From positions 4,341,001 through 4,405,000 of the forward strand of contig JBBDHG010000043.1 of the NCBI GenBank assembly GCA_037951165.1: 64,000 bases of DNA, in the 5' to 3' direction. The position numbers and the translations under genes were made by a program. Source of the DNA: Lophius americanus (Eukaryota > Chordata > Actinopteri > Lophiiformes > Lophiidae). This document shows, piece after piece, positions 22,801-35,672 of the stretch (positions are counted from its first letter, which is position 1; every line of letters starts with the position of its first letter). The notes beneath the pieces were generated by a model. That model was not told the origin of the DNA, did no database searches, and saw only the letters and a program-made list of their open reading frames with translations.

Positions 22801-23989
22801 TGTTTGTGCTCTATGCAATAATCCCTCATCTTTCTCTCCAAAGATCCACACTGCCAATATTCTGCTTCTAAGGTGAACGTTTGTACGTCTTCAAAGATAA
22901 CAGAATAACATATTTCTAACATTATTTCCGTGTTCTGAAAGACAAACACAGATAGGAGCACAGACGCTGCCGTTCTATTGTTAATCGATTCTCTCTGAGT
23001 CATGAGGGATCAGTGCGCTGAGTCGACGTCAGAAGCTCTCTGACTCCCGCAGCCTTTTAACAAAGAGGTGATTAAACCTTTGACCTTTGTAAATGCTACT
23101 AAAAATTCTGGATGTACGGGGATGAGCTTCAATTTACCGCTGGTGTAAGATCTTTAAAGAGCATAGACATGATAAATAAGTCATTAAAAACCACCGCTTT
23201 ACTTTTGCCTTCGATCCAGGTTGAACATTCTCTGAATACCACAATGAGGACTAGAAGACCAAATTTCTGAGGTGCAGTATGCTTTTTAAAATGTGTGTTC
23301 CCTCGACCACAACCACACAAACACATCTGATGTTACGGGACACTCTACTCACCAGAAGAACAACAGCATTTATTGTTGGTTCAAACAACCGGCAATTAAG
23401 TTTTTGCTTAATAATGACTTATGTATATATGAATAAATTATTGATTGATTTCTAGAGGAGGAGATTAACGTGAAAGTTGAGTTCCTCGACAACTGACAGG
23501 TTCAGTCATATTCAATTCAAATCCTTCCTTGGATCCACAAAAAAAAAGTTGTCCGGTCAAGTTCTCACCAGTTACACCCATTTCCAGATTCAAACCAATG
23601 ATATCAGGTCAATGCCCTATTCTTCTCCCAACAGGACCACTGCCACTCCCTCCATGCTGATACGAATCAGAAATCAGTGTCTCGCCTCTTTTTTTTAAAA
23701 TTTGTCTTATTTTCCATTATTTATGTTGTGTCCTCTTTGTCTGTTTTCATCCCTTTTGCTTATTTGTTGATTTCAGCTTAAGGACGTAATATTCTCTTTT
23801 TGTGTGTTGTTATTGCTTCACCATCTTAGTTATCTTTGTATTTATTGGCTGTTATTTTGTCTTTATCTCATCTTTATCTTGTTTAATATCATCTACAATG
23901 GATTATATTCCATTCTTTTGCGCCCTTGTTTTAAATATTTTAACTGTCTTTCATTTATTTGACCTTTCTGTTATTTTTTTTTGATGTGT

Positions 23990-24080
23990 TACAATCTGAA
24001 TTTTCTGTCTTTTCCTGTCTGCCAAAGCACATTGTAAACAGTTATTTCAAAGATGCTTATAAAGTTTATTATCATTATTC
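23990..24080 (+). repeat. LINE 3'-tail fragment
   Basis: GCACATTGTAAACAGTTATT, then ATGCTTATAAAGTTTATTATCATTATT, matches the AAGTGCTATATAAATAAAG(TTATTA) tail style of fish LINEs. Confidence 0.5.
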
Positions 24081-24472
24081 TGCGTGCCTGAATGCGCTGA
24101 AATGACTCTAGTCAGGAAACGTATTCTTTAGTCATGCTTACGCAAGACCATTTTTACATGTGCATCTAATGTCAAAGCTTTTACATCATATATACAAATC
24201 ATACATAAAAACGCTTGTTTGGGACTATTCCAGCATCTGATTTAGGAACAATTGCGAAAACTCAAGTTGCAAAACACAAAGACATTAAAGCCGTAAAGCC
24301 AAATGTCAAAGACATCCAAGCCATCAACTGACATGCCACGAAAATTTCCCAGCTTGTAAAACTAGACAGGAAGTTGCTGCAGCACCATTGTTCGTGGTCC
24401 AATCAGTCTTGAACTTTAAATGTTTTTCTAATTCTATTTAAGTGCAAAACGCAAAAATACTGCTTGAATCAT

Positions 24473-24673
24473 ATAGTGAAACAGTCTCGGTTAATACAGT
24501 GAAATAGTCCAGGTTTATATAGTGAAACAGTCTCGGTTAATACAGTGAAATAGTCCAGGTTTATACAGTGAAACAGTCTCGGTTAATACAGTGAAACAGT
24601 CCAGGTTTATACAGTAATACGGTCCAGGTTCATACAGTGAAACAGTCCAGGTTTATATAGTGAAACAACCCAG
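24473..24673. repeat. 23-bp tandem repeat with alternating subtypes
   Basis: Eight full 23-base units plus a partial. Units alternate between endings CAGTCTCGGTTAAT and TAGTCCAGGTTTAT for the first six, giving a 46-base higher-order period. Later units are all of the second type. Confidence 0.9.
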
Positions 24674-27600
24674 TTGTTCAAACAATGAAACAATGTTTTG
24701 AAAGATAAATAGTATTTTTTTAAAAAAGGTGTCTAAAGCTGGAATTTCTCTTATGTTTTTAGGGGAAAATGATCATATAGAAGTCTCGTTTGTGGACATT
24801 TGGAATGAATTAAGTCATGGAAACCTCATCACATCAAAGAGAAAGGTGAGGAATAAATTCCGCTTGATCAGCAGTTTTCATCCATCAAGTCACTCACATG
24901 GGGAATTCAGTGCATTGACGAAGTCGTCCAAGTATGACTCATTAAATCCTACTAAAAACCTGAAGAGAAAGATGAGATTGAGCTGAGGCGGATTCTGAAG
25001 AGATTCTTTTAGCCTAATGAAAGACTCATCAATGTGGTAAATATGCCCAACCCCAGAACACATGGAAAAAAACCTCTTCTTACACATCCATCATCACCAT
25101 CAGACGCAGCGATGTGAGTCATCTTGGCCTTATCTCCTCTAGACCATTCCAGGGAATGAACCCAGACACACACAAGTAAACAGAGGGAAAATTGTTTTGA
25201 TAAACAATTTAGAAGTGCTTTGAGATTATCCAAAATATTTCCTTGCTTCAAGCCCTGTGTGGAATTATGGGGATGAAAATAATCACCGTAATTCTATACT
25301 TGTTTTGAGGTGCTGCTTTTTCTCAAAAGGCCGCGGAGCCCTGGTTAGTCAAAGCTCAAATTGGCAAATGAAAATAGATAAAAGTGACACTTCATGTGTC
25401 TAAGGGTCAAATTTTGTATGGCTACATTTAGATAACAAGCCTCATTGTTGAATTCTGTTGATTTGCACAGATCTCACATTCATAATTCCGGTTGACATTA
25501 ATTACAAGTGACCTCTATCTTGCTATAATGTGAAAATATCTCCCCTTGAAACGACAGGCACACTTTGAGTTTCTGTACGAGTTGTCCGCCATTAAAAGTT
25601 ACAAAAAATATCACATTTGTGAGACAGCTGGTTTTATTTAATCCACACTGGTAGCATTAGCGCTGATTCTTTGCATGATATGATGACAACACAGAATTGA
25701 AGAGCAGATTATGAACTTCTGACGATTTGCTTTGTTGCTGTCATTTCTACACTGTTTAATCTAACCGCGCTGCTGGAGCTGGATGAAAAGTACGCAAAGA
25801 AAGTATAAGTATACGCAAAAACTCCCATGCACTCCCATGATAAGATATGTATCAGATTCAATATGAGGTAGGAAAGTAAGCCAAATCCTACTTGGTGCCA
25901 CATTAGGGGGAAGATGGAGATGAGTCAGCCAAGCATTATGAGCTGGCCTGATTTTCAGACAACTCCTCTTGCGTTCTACTTACTTACTTCAAACTGAAGT
26001 CTACTTGCAGCTAAGCTTTGACTCAAAGTAACTGAACAACTGGAAAAACTTGTGTCTCAGTCTGTGGTAACGCAGTATGAGGTTGCTCGCAGACTGAATG
26101 CTTAGATCGGCATAGATTTCATTCCAGCGTTGGGTGCTTGTCTTTTCATTTAAAGGTGCAGCGAGCGTGAACGGTTGTCTGTCCGTCATGTGTTGGCCCT
26201 TTGATGATCTGGCGACTCTCTCGCCCGCACTCAGCTGAAATATGCAGCACAGCTTAAGCGGTTACGTATAATGAATAAGCGTGGTAAGATAAGTTATACG
26301 TTATTAGTCGTAGAACGGGGACATTTTCAGTGTCACAGTATGCAAGATAATCAGAAACAGTCTTGAAAAATGAATGGTAATAAGCAACAGCAACTGTTAA
26401 TGTAATGAGGTATAATAAATAGGAACATTAATGCGCAAACTTTAGTGGCATACAGTGGTGAAGTTCCATATGTCAACCTACGTAGAGCCTCAGCTCACCC
26501 CTCCCTATCAAAGTGTGGGTGCGGGTGGATCTACGTTGTCAAGATGTTGCGGTTTCCACGGCCATCTTGAGTAGCCTGCCAAAATGTCTCATAATTTTAA
26601 ATTATGGTATGTAACCAGGGAACCATTGAAAATGAGGCTCCGGTCTCAATGGATTTCTCTGTCTTAGTAAAGGTCCATAAGTGATGAGGTTCTGTAGCTA
26701 TCTGCTTCACATGCTAATAAAAGCCAACGGTCAATAATGTTAATAATTTTTAAACTTCAAATTGATATTATGGAAACTCAATGCCACACATGTAAAGCAA
26801 TCAATACATACAAACATTTCAGAGATTTGCTGGTCATATGAGCTAAAATAGAATGAGGTCTTGACACGATGTTGTCCTTTATGCATTTTCTAGTAGGTTT
26901 AAATTGTGTTGTTCCATTTTTACATCCTTTATATCTGCTGTCATTTTGTCTCTAATATTGTCTTTTCTTGTCACATGACTGTTTGTCTATGGAATACATG
27001 TTTATTTACAAGGCACTCAGGGGGTTTAGTGTTTTTGCACTAACAGTATATTCCTAATATAATATGGTTTCCCTCTGTGTTTTTTTTCTAAACAACTTGC
27101 TTGTTTTATCACCGTGGATATATACTGGTCTGAATCCAATGAAGCCACCTAGTAATGGCATCCAGTTTTTAACCGCTTGGCTTGTTCCAGTCAGAGCCAC
27201 AATCTCATAATGATCTTTAAATGTCATGATTTGTAGTGAGGCGTCGCATACAACGCGGCCCCGGGAGTCTGTCCCAGAGCGCAACATTAAAGCGAGCAGC
27301 CGGGCTAATGCTTATGTTTTCCTCTCTGCTATTAGTGCACTGAGTAATCTGTTCGGCGGGAAGGCAGCTCTCAAGAAATGAGCAGATGGCTGAGCAGAAT
27401 GAAGAGAGGAGAGACAAAGCAGGGAAGTGTCAGTAGTTTTAAGAGTGTACACATGGCAACAAATAAAGAAGAAGAAAAAGAAGAGGAAAAGAAAAACAAG
27501 GTTTGGTTTGGGACGGACAAGGCCTAATTCATTTAATTAAGAAAATTAGGGATGCCGAAATACTTCCATCATTTGTTTAATTTAGCATTAAACGGAGCCT

Positions 27601-28001
27601 TTCAGTGGTCTCTGGGCTCCTTCTTGAGAGCTTATAGCCATCCATCGCTGTCAAAAACAGAGTAAACAAAGCCTCTATTAGGAGACACAGTGGGGAGATG
27701 ATTGACTGGGCCTAATACAGCTACTGTCCAACATCATAACCATGAATCATTCACTCCCCTTCTTCACAAATTCCTCCGCATCAATGTGATTATAAAAACA
27801 CACATTTGGCATCAGTCAGCACGCAGACTGTCAGAATCAATAAGCAGGCGGCGTCCCGTGTTGTTGGTTTTTTTCCCCTCACACCACAACAGCTTTCTCA
27901 ATCGGATGATAGCAGCCCATGCCTGAGGCAGTGACATATTTGTCTCTGGTGTGGCTTTCTAGTGGGCTTTGACATTCAGTGTTCGTCTGTCTGTGTCTAT
28001 C

Positions 28002-28035
28002 TGTGTGTGTGTGTGTGTGTGTGTGTGCGTGCGTG
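28002..28035. repeat. (TG)n microsatellite
   Basis: About 34 bases of TG with two CG steps at the end. Confidence 0.9.
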
Positions 28036-29082
28036 TTGAGGGGGGCATACACTCTGTGAGGTTTGTCGCCTGAGGATACGGGTGGGAGACAGCTCAGATC
28101 CATCTATGAGTGAGACGGGGCTCATCTGCATATCCGGGGAGCAGGCAGCCATGTTTGTTCTTCTGGGATCCCAGGGGAGAAGTGATCAAGAATAAATGCC
28201 AGATAAAGAGATGCAGTGCAGGAAAAAAAACAAGAAAATCCTTCAAAATGCAGGTGAGGAGATGTTGCCGGTGAGCTACAGATGGTCAGAGGAGCATCTA
28301 TATGCCTTGACCAACGGAGGTAGAAACAAAAGCCTGAAAGAAATGATTGTTTTATTAATCCTAGAGTTAAGAACATCTATCAGTGTGGCTCGTCAAATCC
28401 ATATGGTCTTCTGGAGCAAAGACATCCCCTCATACTTTTTATGTCAGGGGGATAAAGCTAAGAATTGTAAAAGAAAAGTGTAAATAATAAATGGCACATC
28501 TACTACTTGCAGTTCATTTATGAAAAAAGAAGCAAAGCTAGAGATTAGAGTTTGGTAGATATGCTCGGACAAAATGACCTTTAAAAATATCCTATTTCCA
28601 TGGAAACCAAAATAAAACAAATGTTTGAGTACAGTTTGGTGAAGTTTATACAAAAGGTTTGTAGGAAAAGCCAAAGGAAAATGATGATTACGGACTCCTT
28701 TATCCCTTTGACATTTTTATGTTAGAGTATAAATAGTGACAAATGTTTTATGGAAGACGTCCAATAACCTTCAAACAACAACCACCAGGTCAAAACCTCA
28801 AGGAAATGAGAAGAGAAACATGAACGATGAAGGTGTTCTCATATGGGGGTAAGCGAGATCAGGAAATGACGAGGGAGTAATGGAAGATCTTTGGGAAGTT
28901 TGAGAGTGAGTTTTTGGTCACATGGGACTTTTCCATGGAGGTGTGAACAGCACCCACCACGTTGAATCTTATCTTCTCCAGTTCTGATTGGGGATCTTCC
29001 ATATTTGGTCCAAAATCAAATATGGGTCGGATTTTTTGAAATGTTACCTCAGTCTGAACTGTCCAATTGAATTTGTGCGTCT

Positions 29083-29090
29083 TTGACGTC
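29083..29090. promoter_or_regulatory. Full CRE-type palindrome TGACGTCA
   Basis: An exact TGACGTCA, the consensus site for CREB/ATF factors, 40 bases before the minisatellite. A single 8-base match in 64 kb is expected about once by chance, so its use is unproven. Confidence 0.3.
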
Positions 29091-29129
29091 ACAAAGATGC
29101 GCCGGCGGAAGACGTTTTTCACCCGGAAC

Positions 29130-29534
29130 ATCACTATAAACGCTATAAACATCACTATAAATGCTATAATTATCACTATAAACATCACTCTAAACGCTAT
29201 AAACATCACTATAAACCTAATAAACATCACTCTTAACGCTATAAACATCACTCTTAACGCTATAAACATCACTCTAAACACTATAAACATCACTATAAAT
29301 GCTATAATTATCACTATAAACATCACTATAAACCCAATAAACATCACTCTTAACGCTCTAAACATCACTAAAAATGCTATAATTATCACTATAAACATCA
29401 CTATAAACGCTATAAATATCACTATAAACGCTTCAAACATCACTATAAATGCTTCAAACATCACTATAAACGCCATAAACACCACTATAAACACTATAAA
29501 CATCATTATAAACACTATAAACATCACTGTAAAC
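29130..29534. repeat. Minisatellite, 21-bp unit with 12-bp half-units, open on both strands
   Basis: Seventeen 21-base units of the form ATCACTATAAACGCTATAAA(C) with three interspersed 12-base half-units ATCACTATAAAC. Each half-unit follows the variant ending ATGCTATAATT, which makes a nested higher-order pattern. Unit lengths are multiples of three, so long frames stay open on both strands (about 165 codons plus, 222 codons minus). The translations are repetitive (INITINAI and mirror FIVMFIAF) and I regard them as by-products, not proteins. Confidence 0.92.
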
Positions 29535-30490
29535 GAGAGGTTTCACATTCACCTAGGTCTATAAATATGTATGTTTTGCAGCAGGATTATGCTAACTACC
29601 GGAATCTTTGTGAGGGGGTGCGGAAAGGACCTCTCAAAGACCCAGAAATATTTGCTGCAGATCTGAATCAGATGGCAAGTCTTAAAACAGAATAATTTGT
29701 TTTTAGTTTAGTACCTCCTCTTTGGCTTGGGTCCTGTGATGGTTGAGAAAAACTATGAAAGAGAGGGAATAACTTTAAAGAAAAGATGCAAATCAGAATT
29801 TGTAGCTACTTTCTAAAGCCCAAAAATAAACACTTCCAAACACAAGCCTGCAGGAAGATGCCACGCTGCTGAATTTCTGTGAATTGAAATGCATATTAAA
29901 TCTATCAATATGTTGTGAGGCTACACTTAGGCTTGGCCTGTAACATGTGGACTTTTACTGTCTGCATACCGCAGCACAAACATCTACAGGGTCATAAGTG
30001 ATGATTGACAGGTAATGCTGACAGCCCTGCTACATACAACCATATTCGGCCATAATTGCCGTACTTTTGGAGATATATTCACATATTCCAGTATGGTGGT
30101 GGTGTTGGTAGATTTGCATATCGCAGAAAGGTGGAGTGTTTGCGTGGCAGGGGTGCTGTAGGTGATCTCCATGTGCTTTAACATACTACTGTATAGGTTT
30201 CCTCACAGCTCTGAGATCCAGTGTGTGTTCAGACATCGTTCTGTGAGAACCCGCGTTTTCAGAAAATTGCACCACAGTAGCTCTTCTGTGGAATTAAATG
30301 CCATTTGCTTGTTGTGAAAGATCCAAAAAAGTCCAATAAAAAAAACAAAAAAACAATATGATTCTGGATTAACTGAGTAAGACAAAAAGTGGAAAAAAAT
30401 ACCACCATGATGATTCTTCCACAAGGACCGAGAAAATTGATTCTGTAACTACGTAATGTGGTTGACATATGTGTAATTTTGAGTAATGTA

Positions 30491-30980
30491 TGAGTTATAA
30501 CATTAAAACCAACTTACTGATATCGAGTAGGTCCCCTTTTACTGCCAAAACACTTTTGCAATAGCCTGTCTATGTATTACAGAAGCTATTTTCATGAATC
30601 GAACAACACGGGCTAGCCTTTGCTCCCAATATGAATCAATGAGCCTTGGGCATCCATGACCCTAGCACCAGTTTACCAGCTGTCCTTCATTGGACCACTT
30701 TGGTAGAAACTCACTACTGAAGATCAGGAACACCAAACATAAGCTGATGTTCTGGAGATGCTCTGAACAAGTGTTCTAGACATCCCAATTTGGTCCTTGT
30801 CAAACATGCTCAGATCTTTTCATCCGCCCATTTTTACTGATTCTGACACATCAACTTCAATGACAAATATAAACTTGTTGACGAATATCCGAATATCGAA
30901 GTCACCCATAGGCACCATAATAATCAAATAATAAATGCTATTTTGACTTAACCTTCCAGAGGTTATAATGATATGGCTCA
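30491..30980 (-). mobile_element. Internally deleted Tc1-like element with both ends
   Basis: The left end TGAGTTATAACATTAAAACC and the reverse complement of the right end TGAGCCATATCATTATAACC form diverged inverted repeats. Between them only the N-terminal third of the transposase is left, as minus-strand traces including the ARGE-RLARVV region (30601-30640) and the start, with GxMK-like and FDKD-like pieces near 30790-30830. At about 490 bp it resembles a non-autonomous deletion derivative. Confidence 0.75.
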
Positions 30981-31368
30981 TTGTTGTATTCTTCAATCAT
31001 CTAAATCTTCTGTCAATCATATCATTGTAGCTAGTGTCAATTTTTGACTGTATCATTATACTTTGTGTTTGTGGCGTGCGGTCCTTACATTTTCAGAATC
31101 GTTCTCTTTAACTTATTCAATATGTTTTGGTGTTGTTTTGTTTTTTTCTGGACCGATGCTCGTTAGTGATGAATACCGATGATTCCCGCTCTGATAATTG
31201 TCTCACGTAGCGTTGAAAACTTGATTAACAAAGTGCTGATTGCCAGACCAATTTTATAGCTGACAAAAGTGTCTAATTGGCAATCAACCTAATAGGAGCC
31301 ATCTTGGTGGCCGTGTTTGTCATTGTGAACTAGAGAGTCAAAGTCATTTCCTCATGAGGCGTCTGTGT

Positions 31369-31389
31369 GAGAGAGAGAGAGAGAGAGAG
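31369..31389. repeat. (GA)n microsatellite
   Basis: Short uninterrupted GA run of about 21 bases. Confidence 0.9.
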
Positions 31390-31895
31390 GCGTGTGTATG
31401 TGACAACAACCAGAACTTGTAGGCGTTAACAGCAGAAATAAAAGAGTAATGTTTGCTACGCCGAGAGCTTCAGTCTGTCGCGGGGCAGTAAAAGTCTTCT
31501 CTCTGGCTTACAGTCTGTTGCTGGACTCCTGCCAGTGATAGTGGCCGGAGTGAAATTTAACGCGCTTTGAAGGCAGACTGTGAGTGAAGATGTCTGAAGG
31601 GTTACAACAGTCATGGTACCCACAGAAGGAGAACGAACATGCATTTACACCTGGGATTGTAAATGGGCCGACATAGAATCAGGGAAGTTTCTTCAGTACC
31701 ACGGACAGCTCCACTGGTTGAGGAAAGCATCTAAAAACGAAACCCCAGAATCTACAGAGAGACTCCTGTTTGACAGAACCACTTGTATTTGCCATTCATT
31801 CACTCATTCCTTTGGCCTGCAGGCAGAGGGAACTCAGGCTGGGATGATACATGATCTGATATTCAGAGGAAAAGTTTGCTTTATTCAGCTTTGTT

Positions 31896-32580
31896 ACAAC
31901 CTCGGTTCCCAAAAAAAAGATGGGATGCCCTCAAGAACATTAATAACACAGAATGTAATGATTTCCCCATCCCTTTTGAGGTTCAGTTCAATCTAAAGCC
32001 CAGCACAAAGACAATATATTCAAAGTTCTGCCTCATCAGCGAGATTGGTTTTTGTCATTATATGTATATTCGGAATTTTATGCAGCAGCACATTTCAGAA
32101 AAGTTAGGAAAGGCACAACTAAAGATCAAGAAAGTGGTGTGATGCTCAAAAAACACCTGATTGGAACATTCTAAAGGTAAAGCGGGTCATTGGCAACAAG
32201 TGATATTTCATGAGTGAGTATGAAAGTTGCTGCCACAAGAAAAAATGTGCTTCTCAGTGCAAAACTGCAAGGATTTTGAATTTTTCATCATATAAGTCCG
32301 TGATATCAACAAAAGAGGCCAAAATATGTAGAGAAATAACTGCTGGTAAGGGGTAAGGATGAAAACTAGCAATAAATGGCGGTGACCTCCACATTTGAAG
32401 GTTCCAATGATGCCAACATGCAAATGTTGAACAATATATGCTGCAATCCACAAAAACGTCTTCTCCAGGGTTGTCCATGATTATTCCAGATATACAATGA
32501 AGCCACAATTTCTCGCTTTACAACAGCTTTGGATTCAGAGTGAAAGAGTCCAGCTATTAGACAGGCCAGCCAGTGCTTTT
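31896..32580 (+). mobile_element. Second Tc1-like family relic
   Basis: The start ACAACCTCGGTTCCC and the following non-coding leader resemble a common fish Tc1-like element whose ends read ACAACCCCAATTCC. The GCTCAAAAAACACCTGATTGGAACATTC leader phrase is also characteristic. Coding traces on the plus strand include the central region (CAACATATGCTGC-like at 32431-32450) and the segment ending near the LDWPA-like phrase at 32550-32575. Part of the N-terminal region is deleted, stops are frequent, and the 3' end is missing. Confidence 0.7.
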
Positions 32581-34377
32581 AAGATATAATGTACCAAATG
32601 AATCAGTTAATGCTGAAGTTCGTATAAGTGGTTTAGGAGGTGGACATTTGTTTATAACCTGTCTGGTGTGCACTCTAATGGATTCTAAGTTGGCTGTGAA
32701 ATAAATCTCAGCCATTCTACCCAACAACAAAACACCATTCTCCATCATGCAGAAATGTGAATTTATAGTGTCAAATCATTAATCTATTTAATGTCTTTCT
32801 ATAACTTATTACTTTTATTAGATAACTGAAATCCTTTTGAATGAATCTTCTCTGATTAGCAAATACCTTTTGACCAAATTTAGATTTTAATCTCGCACAT
32901 CCAGATTATGATTTGGATCTCTAACCAATTGTTCATAGAAGTGTAATATCATGATTTGTGCACCATGTTTTGATTGACATGTCAAGCGATGAGGTACCTT
33001 TAGATAAATATATCTTAGAAAGAGTTTTTAGATAATCAATGGCATGATGCTTCTGCATTGTGGAAGCATTTTTATCATGGTAGCTAGCTGCTTTGCATTC
33101 CGATAACAACAACAGTCAATAACGATAATAATGGCTAAACATTTATTTCATTCTAGATGTTTCTACTGATTGGTAGATTTTGTGAGGAGAATTTATATTA
33201 TTTTCTCTGATGCTTTATCGTCTGTCTGCCGCTTCAACCTGAGAAAACATTAGTCCTCCCTGGAGCCATTGATATTATTTTATCTTGTATTATTTTCAGG
33301 CGATTATACAAAAAAAAGATATAGATGAAGATAATGACTTCCAACAGTGCTTCGGATCATTCCAGACTTCGATACATCAGTAAATTGGACAGTCATTTTT
33401 GGAGTTCATATTCTTCATCTATATTTCCTCAATTTTCAATTTTTTCATTGTCAATTTTACTATTTCTGACCCTGTGCAGTACTCTCCATTTTCTCTATTT
33501 TTCTTCAAAAAATTCAAAATTTAGATTCTTTAGAATATTCAATTCCATCTATTCAAAGAAATACCCCTGACATTCAAACACTTTTAAAAGTACACCAACG
33601 AATCTACTTACGGCAAGCTAACATTTACCTCTGTTATTTCAGCAGGAAGGCGGAGGAGGAGCGATGACAGCAGTGTAGAAATTGTCAGAAAACTAAAACC
33701 TAAATATGATATTCCCAGCCATCACTACATTTAAAAAAAAAAAAAGTACATCAGCTGCCTGTGGCACAGAAATTTCAGACTTTGCAAGTAAATAAAACAT
33801 ATTTTTTTGGTAAACTATTAAAATAATAATACATTTAAATTATTTTAATTGATACTTGATCGGACAAAAAAATGGTTAAGTGCAGATGTTTTTCATACCG
33901 CTACATGATGTTCTTTTGACATTTAATTATATAAAGTTATTGATCAGCGTAAAATAAAAGGTAATGGAGGCGAATCGATTGAAACCTCTTTTTGTCAGGA
34001 ACTCGATGCCATTGCCGGTGACACCTCCAGCCCGCTGGGCTCCTGTCTGACCTCTTGATCCAGCTTCGCTGAGTGAATTTCAAAATAAAATACCTGAACC
34101 TCACTTCCAGATAAGTACATCTGCAGGGTCTAGGTCAGCCACTCCGACAGCCACCACTGAACTGGAAGTTAATCACGCTGCTGCCTATGAATCACATTTA
34201 CCTCCTACACGACGCACTCCGACCCCTTAAATGGTTTATGGAAACATCCTTCCTCACAGATAACTCTGACTGGGAGGTGTCACACAGGAAGAGGTAGAAT
34301 TTAGTGCAGAGAGTCTGACTTTCTGACCTACAGATTTGGACAGAAACAGATCTACTTCTTTACCTAGACTTACACTT

Positions 34378-34445
34378 AGATATACTTTATTGATTCCAGA
34401 ATAGGAAATTCACTTGTTGCAGTAGCAGCAGTTTGAAATAAAAAT
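34378..34445 (-). repeat. Retroelement 3'-end fragment
   Basis: TATACTTTATTGATTCCAGAATAGGAAATTCACTTGTTGC, here split for length, resembles the TTTATTGATCCC...GGAAATTCA end common to fish retroposons on the opposite strand. Confidence 0.45.
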
Positions 34446-35057
34446 ATAAAATCAAGAATATGCCTGTAGAGTACAAGTGTGCTATAAATGATATAACTTG
34501 GATAAAGTAAATTTGACTGCACATATTGTATCACGTGGTCCACAAACATCTAGTCTCTCATCTGCCTCCTGATTAGAACCCCTTTAAGTATCAATCCCAT
34601 TAAATTACTGTCATTATCATCAATGAGAAATTACTGGCGCCCAAAACGGCAGGCTTAATTAGGCTCTCAGGGACGGAGTGCATTTATCTGTGGTCGCCTG
34701 CGAAGGCAAGATATGAACTGGGAGTTAACTTCACGTTGAGGCCGCTCTGCGTATTGAACCAGCTCCCCTTTCTTGTCTGTGACTCGCTCTGCCCCGCAGC
34801 TGTCATTTTGCTTTCCAGCACCGCTGCCTTTCTCATCCTTCTCTCACCTTCTGATTCCTCTTTTGTTTTTTTTAAACTCCTGCTTGATTTCAATATCACA
34901 TGCTCATCAGTTGTACGAGCCCACCCCACTGAACGTTCACCATTGAATACACACACACACAAACCCACTTACAGTCTCCTCTGTTTGCTGACTGATCCGT
35001 GAAGATGCTCATGAAAAGTACTTAAGAGTGATTCCAACCATTTTCTATTGAACAGAA

Positions 35058-35298
35058 TCGAATAGAAAACTTTATTGTCACATACAATTATACAAGTATT
35101 CCAACATAGTGGAATTAGTTCTCTGCATTTAATCCATTCCCTGGGGCGCTGTGGGCAGTCATCTGCAGCGCCCGGGGAGTAGATTGGGGTTCAGGGTCTT
35201 GCCCAAGGACCCTACGGCTTGTAGACAGTAAGGGCTGAGATTAAACCAAGGGCCCTCGGCTTGGGCACAACGCTCTCTACCCATTGAACTACAGCCGT
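35058..35298 (-). repeat. tRNA-derived SINE, near full length
   Basis: Read on the minus strand: head CTGTAGTTCAATGGGTAGAG with a good A-box, B-box-like GGTTTAATCTC, body CCTTGGGCAAGACCCTGAAC and CTCCCCGGGCGCTGCAGATG, then AAATGCAGAGAACTAATTCC and a tail GACAATAAAGTTTTCTATTC. Same family body as 2603-2852. It lies about 375 bases downstream of exon 4's donor in the transcript. Confidence 0.85.
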
Positions 35299-35672
35299 TG
35301 TTGAAACAGACCCACAATTCACCAAAATTGCATGATTTTGGATTTGATCCAGTGACAGAAGAGGAGGATTTCAGCCACCAAAAGAAAACCCAATCTCTGT
35401 CCTCTTTTTTATAATGATCAGCTCTAATTTTGACTTATTTTTTTTACTTTTTTGGATAAAGTTGCACGAATCAGTAAAATCAGCTTCCGGGAAGATTTGC
35501 CAAATGTTGGCACTTGTTGACAATCCATTAAAATCAGCAGAATTTATTACTGGTCAACTTCAATATTGTCCAAACACTCCAGCAACTGATTTCATGAAAG
35601 CAGATTCTAATAAAACTACGAGGCATGAGGCATAGCTCAATTTAAGCAGAAAATAAGGAATCTAATTCTTAC

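Larger units (their letters stand above)
17251..35672 (-). other. Largest intron, between exons 4 and 5 (18,422 bp)
   Basis: More than twice the next largest intron in the window. Recognised contents are listed separately: (TA)n at 17616, LINE tails at 19945, 22690 and 23990, a 140-bp tandem repeat at 20055, SINEs at 20456 and 35058, a 23-bp tandem repeat at 24473, the minisatellite at 29130, and Tc1 relics at 30491 and 31896. The segments 17800-19940, 20670-22685, 22800-23985, 24680-28000, 28040-29080, 29540-30490 and 32600-34370 show no gene or repeat I can name. Confidence 0.85.

Noticed and set aside
28859..29564. Overlapping 222- and 165-codon frames
   Set aside because: Both arise from the 21/12-base minisatellite; unit lengths divisible by three keep any frame open.
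31613..32142. Plus-strand frames of 127 and 88 codons
   Set aside because: The right part is the non-coding leader of a Tc1-like relic and the left part has no family match.
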